DNA of 64,000 nt from Acidovorax delafieldii (GCA_002377855.1 DFQQ01000013.1:62001-126000), one strand, 5' to 3'; shown: positions 26,242-35,202, counted from the stretch's first letter. Numbers and translations are program-made. Notes: generated by a model from the sequence alone, not told the origin.

Positions 26242-26276
26242 AAAACGCAAAACGCAAAACGCAAAACGCAAAACGC
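26242..26276 (+). repeat. Five tandem copies of the heptamer AAAACGC
   Basis: Five perfect head-to-tail heptamers between the ferredoxin gene and pth. Same unit length and copy number as the GGTGTGC array at 10291. No gene function is evident. Confidence 0.88.
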
Positions 26277-26373
26277 AGCAATAGCCGTGGCTATTGCGAG
26301 TATTTGCAACGCCGCAGACCTCCCGAGACCGCAAGGGACACGGCGCGGTGGTTCGTGCAGAGGGTCCCTAGAG

Positions 26374-26437
26374 CATCAAAGCCAATTCGGCCTCTAGCGC
26401 TTATTGGATAAGCGCCAGTAGCTATTATAAGAATAGC
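26374..26437 (-). repeat. Dispersed intergenic repeat family 1, copy 5
   Basis: The reverse complement reads AGCTACTGGCGCTTATCC and AATAAGCGCTAGAGGCC, matching the other copies closely. It lies just after the pth stop. Confidence 0.75.
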
Positions 26438-26445
26438 ACGATAGA

Positions 26446-27057
26446 TCAGGGTACGCTGGCAGGCCGGGGCGGCTTCGGACGGGGCGGCTTCGTGGTGTGT
26501 ACCAGCAGCGTCGCCTTTTCCATGTCTCCTGCGAGCATGGCCGGATGGGCCTTGAGCGAATGCGCAATGCTGTCTTCGATCAGCGTGCGCTGGTCCGGTG
26601 CCGGTTTTTTGAGAACCCAGTTGGCCACTTCGGCCTTCTCGCCCGGGTGACCAATGCCAATGCGCAGCCTCCAGTAATCGGGCGAGCCCAACTGGGCGTG
26701 GATGTCGCGCAAACCGTTGTGTCCTGCGTGGCTGCCTCCCCGCTTGAGTTTGACCTGGCCGGGGGGGAGGTCAAGCTCATCGTGTACCACCAGTATTTCC
26801 TCGGGCAGAATTTTGAAGAATCTGGCGAGGGAGGCGACTGACTTGCCCGAGAGGTTCATGAAGGTCTGCGGCTGCAACAACCACACGCTCTGCCCATGCA
26901 CTGTCGTGCGCCCGGCCAGTCCGTAATAGCTGCGTTCTGGTGCCAGTTGCACCTTCAGCTCGCGCGCCAACGCATCAATCCACCAAAACCCGGCGTTGTG
27001 GCGTGTGTCCTCGTAATCTGGCCCGGGATTGCCCAGGCCCACAAACAGCTTGATCAT
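26446..27057 (-). CDS. pth: Peptidyl-tRNA hydrolase
   Basis: 203 residues. Releases peptides from stalled peptidyl-tRNA in the cytoplasm. Catalytic and binding residues fall at the same positions as in the E. coli enzyme: Asn10 and His20 (GLGNPGPDYEDTRHNAGF), Asn68 (TFMNLSG), Asp93 (VVHDELDLP) and Asn114 (GGHAGHNGLR context). The C-terminal Pro/Lys-rich tail (KPPRPKPPRP) is longer than in E. coli. It follows rplY in the same direction, the common proteobacterial order, but a terminator lies between them. Confidence 0.97.
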   Translation of the reverse strand: MIKLFVGLGNPGPDYEDTRHNAGFWWIDALARELKVQLAPERSYYGLAGRTTVHGQSVWLLQPQTFMNLSGKSVASLARFFKILPEEILVVHDELDLPPGQVKLKRGGSHAGHNGLRDIHAQLGSPDYWRLRIGIGHPGEKAEVANWVLKKPAPDQRTLIEDSIAHSLKAHPAMLAGDMEKATLLVHTTKPPRPKPPRPASVP

Positions 27058-27086
27058 GCAGGCAATTATCGGTGGTCGCTCGTATC

Positions 27087-27117
27087 AAAAAAAAACGGCC
27101 CACATGGGTGGGCCGTT
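27087..27117 (-). terminator. Rho-independent terminator after rplY
   Basis: On the minus strand ACGGCCCAC pairs with GTGGGCCGT and is followed by a run of at least eight T (27087-27094). It lies 58 bp after the rplY stop and just before the pth start, so pth needs its own promoter or read-through. Confidence 0.88.
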
Positions 27118-27174
27118 TCGGTTGCCAACCCCTTGAAGAGGTTGGCGAAAAGGTGGGCAGTCTGAAGCCGGAGC

Positions 27175-27807
27175 TTACTTCTTACCCTTGCCCTTGCCCT
27201 TGGCGTCAGCGGCAGGAGCGGCTTCTGCGGGGGTTTCCACCACAACCACTGGAGGCACTACCGACACGAGCACGGGGTTTTGCTTGTTGCCACGGATGAC
27301 AGCGCTCACGCCCTTGGGCAGCTTGATGTCCTTGAGGTGCAGGGAGGTGCCCTTTTCCAGCTTGGACAGGTCCACGGCGATGAATTCAGGCAGGTCCGAA
27401 GGCATGCAGCTCACGTCGAGTTCGTTCACGACGGGGTTGACCATGCACTTGTCGACCTTCACAGCTGGGGATTCTTCAGCGCCGCTGAAGTGCAGTGGCA
27501 CTTTCATGTGCAGCTTGGTCTTTTCGTCCACGCGCTGGAAATCAATGTGCAGAACCAGTTGCTTGTAGGGGTGGTATTGCACGTCGCGCAGCAGCACTTT
27601 GGAAGTCTTGCCGGCCACTTCCATGTCCAGCACGCTGGAGTGGAATGCTTCCTTCTTGAGGGCGTGCCACAGAGCGTTGTGGTCGATCTCGATCAGTTGG
27701 GGTTCAGTTGCACCGCCGTACACGATGCCAGGCGTTTTGCCCGAATTGCGCAGACGGCGGCTCGCACCCGTACCCTGCTTGGCGCGCTCAAAAGCGACGA
27801 AGTTCAT
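27175..27807 (-). CDS. rplY: Ribosomal protein bL25, long CTC type
   Basis: 210 residues. Binds 5S rRNA in the large ribosomal subunit. The N-terminal L25 domain (ASRRLRNSGKTPGIVYGG, then KVLLRDVQYHPYKQLVLHIDFQRV) is followed by the C-terminal CTC/TL5 beta domain, so it is the general-stress type rather than the short E. coli type. The tail is Lys/Gly-rich (KGKGKGKK). ATG 27807 has AGGAGCT upstream. It lies between prs and pth, the common bacterial order. Confidence 0.96.
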   Translation of the reverse strand: MNFVAFERAKQGTGASRRLRNSGKTPGIVYGGATEPQLIEIDHNALWHALKKEAFHSSVLDMEVAGKTSKVLLRDVQYHPYKQLVLHIDFQRVDEKTKLHMKVPLHFSGAEESPAVKVDKCMVNPVVNELDVSCMPSDLPEFIAVDLSKLEKGTSLHLKDIKLPKGVSAVIRGNKQNPVLVSVVPPVVVVETPAEAAPAADAKGKGKGKK

Positions 27808-27913
27808 AGTTAGCTCCTGAAAAGGGTCGACCGCGACCAGTCGTTCCCTGTTGAAAAAGGGCCTGTGCGCCATGTGGCTCCACAAGCCCGCTGGATTGTT
27901 CCCGAACAGACAA

Positions 27914-27929
27914 GCCTCCCGAAGGAGGC
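27914..27929 (-). terminator. UUCG-loop hairpin between prs and rplY
   Basis: On the minus strand GCCTCC-TTCG-GGAGGC, a six-bp stem with the very stable UUCG loop. The following sequence has only a poor T-tract, so it may be a weak terminator, an attenuator in the rplY leader, or an RNA stabiliser. Confidence 0.45.
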
Positions 27930-27978
27930 CTGGTGCACGCTGATCAGTTCGACTGCCCTGGACGGGAGTCGACAAACA

Positions 27979-28950
27979 TCAGCTGTCGTCTTGGTCCGAG
28001 AACAGGCTCATCACCGACTCGCCCTTGGCAATGCGCTGGATTGTTTCTGCAATCAGCGGAGCCACGGACAATTGGCGAATCTTGGTACATCCCTTGGCGG
28101 ACTCGCTCAAGGGAATGGTATTGGTCACCACGATTTCATCCAGGGCAGCGCCCTTGGAGATGCGTTCAATGGCAGGACCAGAAAAAATGGGGTGCGTGCA
28201 ATAGGCATAGACCTTCTTCGCACCGCGTTCCTTGAGCACTTCAGCCGCTTTCACCAGCGTCCCCGCCGTGTCAATCATGTCATCCATGATGACGCAGTTG
28301 CGGCCTTCGATTTCGCCGATGACGTGCATCACTTCGGAAACGTTGGCCTTGGGACGACGCTTGTCGATGATGGCCAGGTCGCAGCCGAGTTGCTTGGCCA
28401 ACGCGCGAGCGCGAACCACGCCTCCCACGTCAGGCGACACAACAATCAGGTCTTCATAATTCTTCTGGCGCAGATCACCCAGCAGAACAGGCGACGCGTA
28501 GATATTGTCCACGGGGATGTCAAAAAATCCCTGGATCTGGTCAGCATGCAAGTCCATCGTCAGCACACGGGCGACCCCTACCGCCTGCAGCATGTTGGCC
28601 ACCACCTTCGCGGTGATGGGCACACGTGTGGAGCGGGGGCGACGATCTTGGCGAGCGTAACCAAAGTATGGAATCACGGCGCTGATACGCTCGGCCGACG
28701 CACGCTTGAGCGCATCGACCATGATCAGCAACTCCATGAGATTGTCGTTCGTAGGAGCGCAGGTAGACTGCACAACGAAGACATCGCGAGCACGGACGTT
28801 TTGTTTGATTTCGACGGTGACTTCGCCGTCGGAGAAGCGACCCACATCGGCTGCACCCAGTTGGGTGCCAAGGTGTTTCGCAATTTCAGCTGCCATGCCG
28901 GGATTGGCATTGCCGGTGAAAACCATGAAGTCGGGTTGGTTGGCTTGCAT
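27979..28950 (-). CDS. prs: Ribose-phosphate pyrophosphokinase
   Basis: 323 residues. Makes PRPP from ribose-5-phosphate and ATP for nucleotide, His, Trp and NAD synthesis. Seen: MVFTGNANPGMAAEIAKHLG at the start, RFSDGEVTVEI, PYFGYARQDRRPRSTRVPITAK, the metal-binding TMDLHADQIQGFFDIPVDN, and the PRPP loop CVIMDDMIDTAGT. All match class I enzymes. ATG 28950 is chosen; the frame extends into the tRNA-Gln gene, which rules out the longer start. The order tRNA-Gln, prs, rplY, pth is a common betaproteobacterial cluster. Confidence 0.97.
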   Translation of the reverse strand: MQANQPDFMVFTGNANPGMAAEIAKHLGTQLGAADVGRFSDGEVTVEIKQNVRARDVFVVQSTCAPTNDNLMELLIMVDALKRASAERISAVIPYFGYARQDRRPRSTRVPITAKVVANMLQAVGVARVLTMDLHADQIQGFFDIPVDNIYASPVLLGDLRQKNYEDLIVVSPDVGGVVRARALAKQLGCDLAIIDKRRPKANVSEVMHVIGEIEGRNCVIMDDMIDTAGTLVKAAEVLKERGAKKVYAYCTHPIFSGPAIERISKGAALDEIVVTNTIPLSESAKGCTKIRQLSVAPLIAETIQRIAKGESVMSLFSDQDDS

Positions 28951-28997
28951 GAGCGTCCCAGCAGTCTGAAAAAAAAGCCCGTACGCGGAAAGGAATT

Positions 28998-29074
28998 TGG
29001 CAGGGGAAGAAGGATTCGAACCTTCGCATGCCGGAATCAAAATCCGGTGCCTTAACCAGCTTGGCGACTCCCCT
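28998..29074 (-). tRNA. tRNA-Gln (anticodon TTG)
   Basis: On the minus strand AGGGGAG opens the acceptor stem and TTCCCCT closes it, with discriminator G and an encoded CCA. The D arm is GCCAAGCTGGTTAAGGC, the anticodon arm CCGGA-TTTTGAT-TCCGG gives TTG, and the T arm is GAAGG-TTCGAAT-CCTTC. It lies directly before prs and after ispE, in the same direction. Confidence 0.95.
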
Positions 29075-29104
29075 ACACAGGTCAGTTGCCGATGACAACC
29101 AACC

Positions 29105-29962
29105 TTAATTTGATTCTGAAACCCAGCCTGCCAGAGGATGAATTATCAGATTGCCACACGTTTTGATTTTCCATCCGCTGGGCGCATCCTGAAAATCTAT
29201 TGCGTTCGGCATTTGTGCAAACACTGCACTACCCGAGCCCGTCATTCTAGCATGCAATCCTTTGGATTTAAGCCAGTTGGTGACTTTTTTTACCTCGGGA
29301 CACAGACTTTCTGCGACTGGCTGCAAGTCGTTACGACCGAAGCCGTAGTGTGCTGCAGCAAAGCCTAAGATTGTAGCATGACTGGAATCGCGCTTTAGAA
29401 GCGGAGAAGAAAAAATTGCTTTCGTCTCCAATCCTGCTTCCGGCTTGACCACCACGAACTGGCTCGGTGGTGGCTGCTCATGCGACCCGAGTGGGCGGAT
29501 TATCTCGCCAATTCCTTCAACCCAGGCATTGTGACCCCGTAGGAAAAATGGCACGTCCGCTCCCAGCGTCAGGCCGATGCGTTCAAGCTCGGCACGTGAT
29601 AGTCCCAGATTCCATAAGCGGTTCAGCGCGAGCAATGTGGATGCCGCGTCAGAGGAGCCACCGCCCATGCCGGCCTGGGCGGGAATGTTTTTGCAAACAC
29701 CGATGTGGACTCCAGCGCGGCTCCCTGTTGCATCTTTCAGTGCTTGGGCAGCACGCAATGTGAGGTCGACAGGAGGGAGTTCAGCGTTGAGGTCCTCCCG
29801 ACTGAGCTGCCCGTCGGATCGCACCTCGAAATGGAGCGTGTCATGCCAATCGATCAACATGAAAACTGACTGCAGCAGGTGATACCCGTCCTCTCTGCGT
29901 CCGTTAATGTGCAGAAACAGGTTCAGTTTGGCGGGGGCGGGAACGTCGTAGAGCGCTTGCAT
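29105..29962 (-). CDS. ispE: 4-diphosphocytidyl-2-C-methyl-D-erythritol kinase
   Basis: 285 residues. GHMP kinase that phosphorylates CDP-methylerythritol in the MEP isoprenoid pathway. PAPAKLNLFLHINGRREDGYH at the N-terminus and the ATP loop IPAQAGMGGGSSDAA are diagnostic; the C-terminal MTGSGSAVFA is the third GHMP motif. ATG 29962 lies 8 bp after the lolB stop. The order lolB-ispE-tRNA-Gln-prs is conserved in proteobacteria. Confidence 0.96.
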   Translation of the reverse strand: MQALYDVPAPAKLNLFLHINGRREDGYHLLQSVFMLIDWHDTLHFEVRSDGQLSREDLNAELPPVDLTLRAAQALKDATGSRAGVHIGVCKNIPAQAGMGGGSSDAASTLLALNRLWNLGLSRAELERIGLTLGADVPFFLRGHNAWVEGIGEIIRPLGSHEQPPPSQFVVVKPEAGLETKAIFSSPLLKRDSSHATILGFAAAHYGFGRNDLQPVAESLCPEVKKVTNWLKSKGLHARMTGSGSAVFAQMPNAIDFQDAPSGWKIKTCGNLIIHPLAGWVSESN

Positions 29963-29970
29963 GGAAGAGA

Positions 29971-30507
29971 TTAACGGGACAAAGCGATGCGCAAGGTTGC
30001 TCGAGGCTGAGGGCTCACCCGTTGGGCCGTGATGCGGCCCTGCTCGATTCCGCTCAGGTCTGCAACCCATCCGGGAGCGTTGGAATGTATGCCGCGCAGC
30101 CAGTTGAATATCGCTTTGACTGGAAGAGCGGCGCCTGTGACTTGCACCAGCAATGCGTCCAGCGAGTCTGATTGTTGATGCTGTTGCCCCGTGTGCAATG
30201 TTGCGGTTTCTGTCGTCCAGTGCAACTTGCCCAGTGTGCTGCCCAGGGGGGTCATCAATGTCAGCTCCCCTTGATCTTCTGAGCCCTCAAGCTCAAACAT
30301 GGCCGCAAACGATTGTGCGTTCTCTTCCTCGACCTGAAGCGCTATCCGACCCGTCCAAAATGCGTTGTGCGCTTGACCGGCGGGTACGGCAGTGGAGCAG
30401 CCCGAAAGGCTCCACGCGAGCGCGGCAGCGGCACCCGCCGCAAGGCATTGGCGTCGTTGCGAATTCGGCAGCCCCTTTGCTGGGTTGGCAGGGCGGACCC
30501 CTTTCAA
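29971..30507 (-). CDS. lolB: Outer-membrane lipoprotein LolB
   Basis: Inserts lipoproteins into the outer membrane after receiving them from LolA. A signal peptide with RRQ precedes AAALAWSLSGC, a good lipobox. The mature part has FWTGRIALQVEEE, FELEG, GELTLMTPLGSTLGKLHW and NWLRGIHSN, matching LolB. The start is uncertain: no ATG lies in place. I choose the TTG at 30507-30505, which overlaps the stop of the upstream TPR gene (TTGA) and gives 178 residues and a sensible signal peptide. The weak spot is this start, not the identity. It is followed by ispE. Confidence 0.88.
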   Translation of the reverse strand: MKGVRPANPAKGLPNSQRRQCLAAGAAAALAWSLSGCSTAVPAGQAHNAFWTGRIALQVEEENAQSFAAMFELEGSEDQGELTLMTPLGSTLGKLHWTTETATLHTGQQHQQSDSLDALLVQVTGAALPVKAIFNWLRGIHSNAPGWVADLSGIEQGRITAQRVSPQPRATLRIALSR

Positions 30508-32264
30508 AACGAGACCCCAAGACGTTTGAGTGTTTCTTTGAGGGTCTGGTTGTCGGGATTGAGTCGCAATCCTTCCTGCCAAACAGTCTTCGCTTCGGAC
30601 GTGTCTCCTTGGCTCCACAGTACCTCGCCCAGGTGTGCGGCAATCTCCGAGTCTGGCTTTGTCGCGAAGGCTGTGCGCAGCAAGCGCAGTGCTTCGCTTT
30701 TATTGCCAAGACGAAACTCGGCCCAAGCCAGACTGTCCGTGATGAAAGGGTCATCCGGCGCAAACTCCAGGGCCTTCTGGATGAGTCTCTTCGCCTCTTC
30801 CAACCTCAGCCCGCGGTCTGCCAGCGAGTAGCCTAGCGCGTTGTAGGCGTGGTGGTAGTCGGGTTGGCGTGCAATCACTTGCCGCAACAGTTTTTCCATC
30901 ACGTCCAGCCGTCCAATTTTTTCGGCGAGCATGGCTTGGTCGTAAACCAAGTCATTGTCTTCCGGCGCAAGAGTGATCGCGCTTTCTTGGACCCGGAAGG
31001 CCTCTTGGTTCTCTCCGTTCTCTTTGAGCAACTGGACCTCGGCCAGTAGCTTCATGCGCCGTTCATCTGTACTTGTGCCGGGAAGGCTGCGCAAAAGCGC
31101 TCGCGCTTCAGAAAGTCTTCCTTGCTTGGCTAGCAGCGAGGCACGCTGCCGTTGAACACTGAAGGTCTCGCTGGCGTTCTCTATCCGATCAAGCCAGCCA
31201 CGGGCGGCTTCAAAGTCGCCTTGCTTTTCGGCGATTTGCGATGCCAGCAAATAGGCTTGCCCCATCAGGCGTGGGTTGCTTTGTTCTTCGCCAGACGCTT
31301 TCGCCAAGTGCATGAATCGGCGCAGCGATTCCCCAGAAAGTTCGGTTTGCTGGCTTTGTGCTTGTAGGCTCGCCAAAACGAGCCAGGCTTCTGCCATGTC
31401 CGGCTTTTCCCTGGTTACTTTGGTCAGCTGGTCTGAGGCTTGCGCAAACTTCGAGCGGCCCAGCAGCACCCTTGCGTACAGCATGCGAATCTCAGCGTTC
31501 GGGTGGCCCTCCAGATAACGAGTGATGAATGGTTCGGCCGCACTGGCTCCCTCGTCCAGAAGTTCCAGAGCAAGTCGGGCGTGTCCCTCATATGCGGGAT
31601 CCAGGTTCTGCGCCTTGGTAAGGCTTTGCAGGGCTCCATTCCTGTCCTCTGCTGCAAGTTTCAAACGCCCCAGGGCGATCCAGGCTGCCGCCCCAGTAGC
31701 TGGGCTAGACAACTCATTTTTCAGAGCCTCGTTCACCGCTTGCACGGCTGCGGCTTTGTCTGCAACCCGGCCATACATTTGCGGCACAGCGCTCAAGATG
31801 CTCGCTTTGTTGGGGACGGGAGCTTGCTCGATGAATTGCCGTAATGGGGTAGAACTCTCACCCACCTTGTTGAGAGCGATGAGTATTTGCAGCACGTACC
31901 GGTTTGCTTCTCGAGACTGGGGATGGTCTTCAGACCAAGCCTTCGCAGCTGCCAACGCGTACTCTCCTGATCGTGACTGCAATGCAATGTCGGCTGCCCT
32001 TTGATAGAGTTGTTCGTTCTTGGTGCGCCTTGCTGCATCAAGAATAAGTGCGTAGCCTGCCCCGGGGTCGCCAGTTCTCGTGGTGACTTCACCCAACAAG
32101 AGCTCATAAAAAAGCTGGCCGTCCAGCTCGGTTTCAAAAATAGGGGGCTTGGGCTGCGGTGCAGGGGGCGTGACCGGCGCGGATGTCTGTGCCCAGCCAT
32201 ATGCCATGGCGAAACACAAGGCGGCAGTCAAAGGGATCAGTCGAAAGCGATGAAGATGCTCCAT
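30504..32264 (-). CDS. Secreted TPR-repeat protein
   Basis: 586 residues from ATG 32264. An N-terminal signal peptide (LIPLTAALCFAMAYGWAQ) leads into a Pro-rich linker and about a dozen TPR-like helix pairs up to the C-terminus, with strong matches such as HHAYNALGYSLADRGLRLEEAKRLIQKALEFAPDDPFITDSLAWAEFRLG. It is exported, probably periplasmic. Its place just upstream of lolB-ispE is a recurring arrangement in beta- and gammaproteobacteria, which suggests a role in envelope assembly, possibly with LolB (inference). The upstream frame extends across mutM and is rejected. Confidence 0.85.
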   Translation of the reverse strand: MEHLHRFRLIPLTAALCFAMAYGWAQTSAPVTPPAPQPKPPIFETELDGQLFYELLLGEVTTRTGDPGAGYALILDAARRTKNEQLYQRAADIALQSRSGEYALAAAKAWSEDHPQSREANRYVLQILIALNKVGESSTPLRQFIEQAPVPNKASILSAVPQMYGRVADKAAAVQAVNEALKNELSSPATGAAAWIALGRLKLAAEDRNGALQSLTKAQNLDPAYEGHARLALELLDEGASAAEPFITRYLEGHPNAEIRMLYARVLLGRSKFAQASDQLTKVTREKPDMAEAWLVLASLQAQSQQTELSGESLRRFMHLAKASGEEQSNPRLMGQAYLLASQIAEKQGDFEAARGWLDRIENASETFSVQRQRASLLAKQGRLSEARALLRSLPGTSTDERRMKLLAEVQLLKENGENQEAFRVQESAITLAPEDNDLVYDQAMLAEKIGRLDVMEKLLRQVIARQPDYHHAYNALGYSLADRGLRLEEAKRLIQKALEFAPDDPFITDSLAWAEFRLGNKSEALRLLRTAFATKPDSEIAAHLGEVLWSQGDTSEAKTVWQEGLRLNPDNQTLKETLKRLGVSF

Positions 32265-32313
32265 CGAACCATAATAATCCACATATTCGTCTACCCGCTG
32301 GACAGGGTTGCTT

Positions 32314-33126
32314 ATGCCTGAATTGCCTGAAGTAGAGGTAACCCGGCGCAGCATCGCCCATGGGATTGCCGGAGCGCAGATACTGTCCATGCGGTTGGGC
32401 AAGCCGCTTCGTTGGCCCCTGGGCTGCGATCCCGAATTATTGGTGGGGCGTGCGGTCGTGGGAGTGCGGCGCCGCGGCAAATACCTGTTGCTCGATCTTG
32501 GACAAGGCCTAGTGCTAGTGCATCTGGGCATGTCTGGCAGCCTGCGCTTTGCTTCGGCCCTGCCGCCGCCAGACAAGCACGACCATTGGGACCTTGAAAC
32601 TTCCGCAGGGACTCTTCGCTTGCATGATCCACGTCGCTTTGGTGCCGTTGTGTACGCAGAAAGTGAACTTGATCCAGTTGCTGTGAAGCTTCTCGGGGGA
32701 CTTGGGATGGAGCCCTTGGGGGACGTGTTCTCGCTGGAGGCTTTTCGCAAGGGCGTCAAAGCCAGCCGTTTACCGATCAAGCAACTGTTGCTTGCAGGTC
32801 GTTTGGTAGTGGGCGTGGGAAATATCTATGCCTCGGAAGCTCTCTTCATGGCCGGTATTCGACCGACTGTAAAAGCGTTGTCCTTGAGTTCAGTGCGTAT
32901 TGAGCGGCTTTACCTGGCCATTCGTGAGGTTCTTACTCGCGCGGTAGCCCTCGGAGGAAGCAGCCTCAAGGATTTCTCAAGTGCGGATGGATCTACAGGG
33001 CATTTTCAAAATGCAGTGCAGGTCTATGGCCGCGTTGCAGAGCCATGTTATGCCTGCGGCACGACGGTGAGGATGGTGCGCCAGGGGCAGCGAAGCAGTT
33101 TTTACTGCCCCCGCTGCCAGCGATAG
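32314..33126 (+). CDS. mutM: Formamidopyrimidine-DNA glycosylase
   Basis: 270 residues. Removes 8-oxoguanine from DNA. The catalytic N-terminal Pro2-Glu3 is in MPELPEVEVTRR. The helix-two-turn-helix is in LLLAGRLVVGVGNIYASEALF, and the C-terminal zinc finger is CYACG...YCPRC (four Cys). ATG 32314 is required, since Pro must be residue 2; the ATG 6 bp upstream would inactivate it. It is divergent from the TPR-lolB operon with 49 bp between. Confidence 0.97.
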   Translation: MPELPEVEVTRRSIAHGIAGAQILSMRLGKPLRWPLGCDPELLVGRAVVGVRRRGKYLLLDLGQGLVLVHLGMSGSLRFASALPPPDKHDHWDLETSAGTLRLHDPRRFGAVVYAESELDPVAVKLLGGLGMEPLGDVFSLEAFRKGVKASRLPIKQLLLAGRLVVGVGNIYASEALFMAGIRPTVKALSLSSVRIERLYLAIREVLTRAVALGGSSLKDFSSADGSTGHFQNAVQVYGRVAEPCYACGTTVRMVRQGQRSSFYCPRCQR

Positions 33127-33234
33127 TTGTAACCTGCGCACAAGCTGATCTGCTCAAGAGGCAGCACCGTAGCCGTCGGTGCTATATTTTGTTCATGTCT
33201 GCTTGCAGACCGACTATCGCATTCCGGGAGCAAA

Positions 33235-35202
33235 GTGGGACCCTCATTCAACGAACAGTTCGACCAGCATGGCGTCTGGCGGCGTGCATTTGCGCAGCAG
33301 CTCAAACAACTCGCCGAGTGGATGTCGAGTCATGACCTCATGGACGCGGCTGTCCAGGAGAGACTGCAGCGCCTTGAAAATCAGGTGCGTACTGATAAGG
33401 TCATGGTTGCCTTCGTGGCGGAGTTTTCGCGCGGCAAGTCCGAACTGATCAACGCCATCTTTTTCGCGGATTACGGGCGGAGAATCATGCCGGCCAGCGC
33501 CGGGCGTACCACGATGTGCCCTACAGAACTGGGGTATGACGCCGCATTCCCACCCAGTCTTCGCTTGCTTCCAATTGAAACCCGGCTTCAGATGCAAGGC
33601 TTGGCGGAATGGCGACTAAAGCCAGACCGCTGGGTAGAGATCAGTCTGGACGTCAATAACGCCGACCAGATTGCGAAGGCCTTGGAAAAAGTGGCCGAGA
33701 TTCGACGTGTCAGCATTGAGGATGCGCGCGCCTTGGGTTTCTGGCATGACGATCTTGCGGAGGAGAACCCAGTCCCCGATGCCGACGATATGGTGGAAGT
33801 GCCCATGTGGCGGCACGCCGTCATCAACATTCCGCACCCCCTACTCAAGCAAGGGCTGGTGATTCTTGACACACCGGGTCTGAACGCCGTGGGTGCAGAG
33901 CCTGAGCTGACGGTGAATCTGATACCCCAGGCCCATGCGGTGGTCTTCATATTGAGTGCTGACACCGGCGTCACTCGCTCAGATCTATCCATTTGGCGCG
34001 AGCACCTGGCAACTTCGACAGAAAGCATGGATGCTCGCCTTGTTGTTCTCAACAAGATCGACACATTGTGGGATGCCCTGAATTCGCCCCAGCAAGTCCA
34101 AGCTCAGTTGGACAGACAATGCCGTACGTCTGCAGAGATGCTGGGCGTTCCTCTTGAGCAGGTGGTGCCAGTTTCCGCACAAAAGGGGCTGGTAGCCAAG
34201 ATCGCTTGTGACGACCTGTTGTTGGAATCGAGCGGCTTGCCCGCCCTGGAAGAGGTGCTGGCGCAGGGCGTCATGGGACGTCGCCAAGCAATTTTGCGGG
34301 CGGCGGTGGCTACAGGGGTGGCCAATCTCCGGGCAGAAACATCTCGCGTCATCAACATTCGACGCCGTGATCTGGATGACCAGATGGCGGAGCTACGAAG
34401 TCTTCGCGGAAAAAACGTTTCGGTCATTGAGAGCATGCGTCATCGCATCGAACAAGAGCAAGAGGAGTTCGATCGCAGTGCAGCAAAGATTCAGGCAGTC
34501 CGCGCAGTCCATCTCAAACTGCTGCGCGAAGTTTTTCAGCAACTCGGTTCCAAGGCACTGAAAACTGAGTTGACCGAGTTGTCGACGCTGCTTCAGCAAA
34601 AAGGGCTGAAGTTGGGCGTGCGCAAGATTTATCTGGAAACGTTCGACAAACTCAAGGGGACCCTCGACAAGGCGCAGGCCTCAGGCGTGGAAATCCAGGC
34701 GATGCTTGGCGGTACGTTCCGGCAGTTGAACGCGGAGTTCGGTTTTTCCCTCCAGGTACCGGCTGCACCCCAGTTGGAGCATTTTTTCCAAGACTTGGGC
34801 CAGATTGAACAGAGTCACCTGCAGTATCTCGGGGTCAGCAACGCCCTGAAGCTGGCTCAGCCGGAGTTTTCTGAGCGACTTGTTCGTGCGTTGGGAACTC
34901 GCCTGCGCACGGTCTACGAATCCGTCGCTAACGACTTGGAGCTGTGGAGCAAGTCTGCTACAGCCCAACTGGACGCTCAGTTGAGAGAGCGCCGCCGCAG
35001 CTTTTCTCGGCGCATTGAGGCAGTGGACCGCATCCAGCAGGCTGCCAGTGGCTTGGTGGAACGCATTGCGGAAATCGAAGCTGGAGAAGAAGAGTTGATT
35101 CAACTGGAGCAACGTTTGCAAGAGCTGACCTCTCAGTTGATCGAGCTGCCAGAGCAGGCCCCGTCGCTGCAGCCAGCTGCACTCGACATTGTGATTGCAT
35201 GA
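33235..35202 (+). CDS. Dynamin-like GTPase
   Basis: 655 residues. P-loop AEFSRGKSE (62-70), switch I Thr in GRTTMCPTEL (90-99), G3 DTPGLN (212-217) and G4 NKID (273-276) define a dynamin-superfamily GTPase. The C-terminal half is mostly helical with long charged stretches (for example ESMRHRIEQEQEEFDRSAAKIQ) that fit a dynamin stalk. No clear transmembrane segment is seen, so membrane binding would be peripheral. It starts with GTG, after GGGAG, and its stop overlaps the mutY ATG (ATGA), so the two are co-translated. Placement between two 8-oxoguanine repair genes suggests a DNA-damage or nucleoid-membrane role (inference). Confidence 0.87.
   Translation: MGPSFNEQFDQHGVWRRAFAQQLKQLAEWMSSHDLMDAAVQERLQRLENQVRTDKVMVAFVAEFSRGKSELINAIFFADYGRRIMPASAGRTTMCPTELGYDAAFPPSLRLLPIETRLQMQGLAEWRLKPDRWVEISLDVNNADQIAKALEKVAEIRRVSIEDARALGFWHDDLAEENPVPDADDMVEVPMWRHAVINIPHPLLKQGLVILDTPGLNAVGAEPELTVNLIPQAHAVVFILSADTGVTRSDLSIWREHLATSTESMDARLVVLNKIDTLWDALNSPQQVQAQLDRQCRTSAEMLGVPLEQVVPVSAQKGLVAKIACDDLLLESSGLPALEEVLAQGVMGRRQAILRAAVATGVANLRAETSRVINIRRRDLDDQMAELRSLRGKNVSVIESMRHRIEQEQEEFDRSAAKIQAVRAVHLKLLREVFQQLGSKALKTELTELSTLLQQKGLKLGVRKIYLETFDKLKGTLDKAQASGVEIQAMLGGTFRQLNAEFGFSLQVPAAPQLEHFFQDLGQIEQSHLQYLGVSNALKLAQPEFSERLVRALGTRLRTVYESVANDLELWSKSATAQLDAQLRERRRSFSRRIEAVDRIQQAASGLVERIAEIEAGEEELIQLEQRLQELTSQLIELPEQAPSLQPAALDIVIA

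Noticed and set aside
10291..26276. CRISPR array
   Set aside because: The heptamer arrays have no spacers, and no cas genes or repeat-spacer pattern is present in the window.
26214..26411. Plus-strand frame over the AAAACGC array
   Set aside because: The repeated Asn-Ala-Lys peptide comes from the tandem repeat itself; no ribosome site or family.
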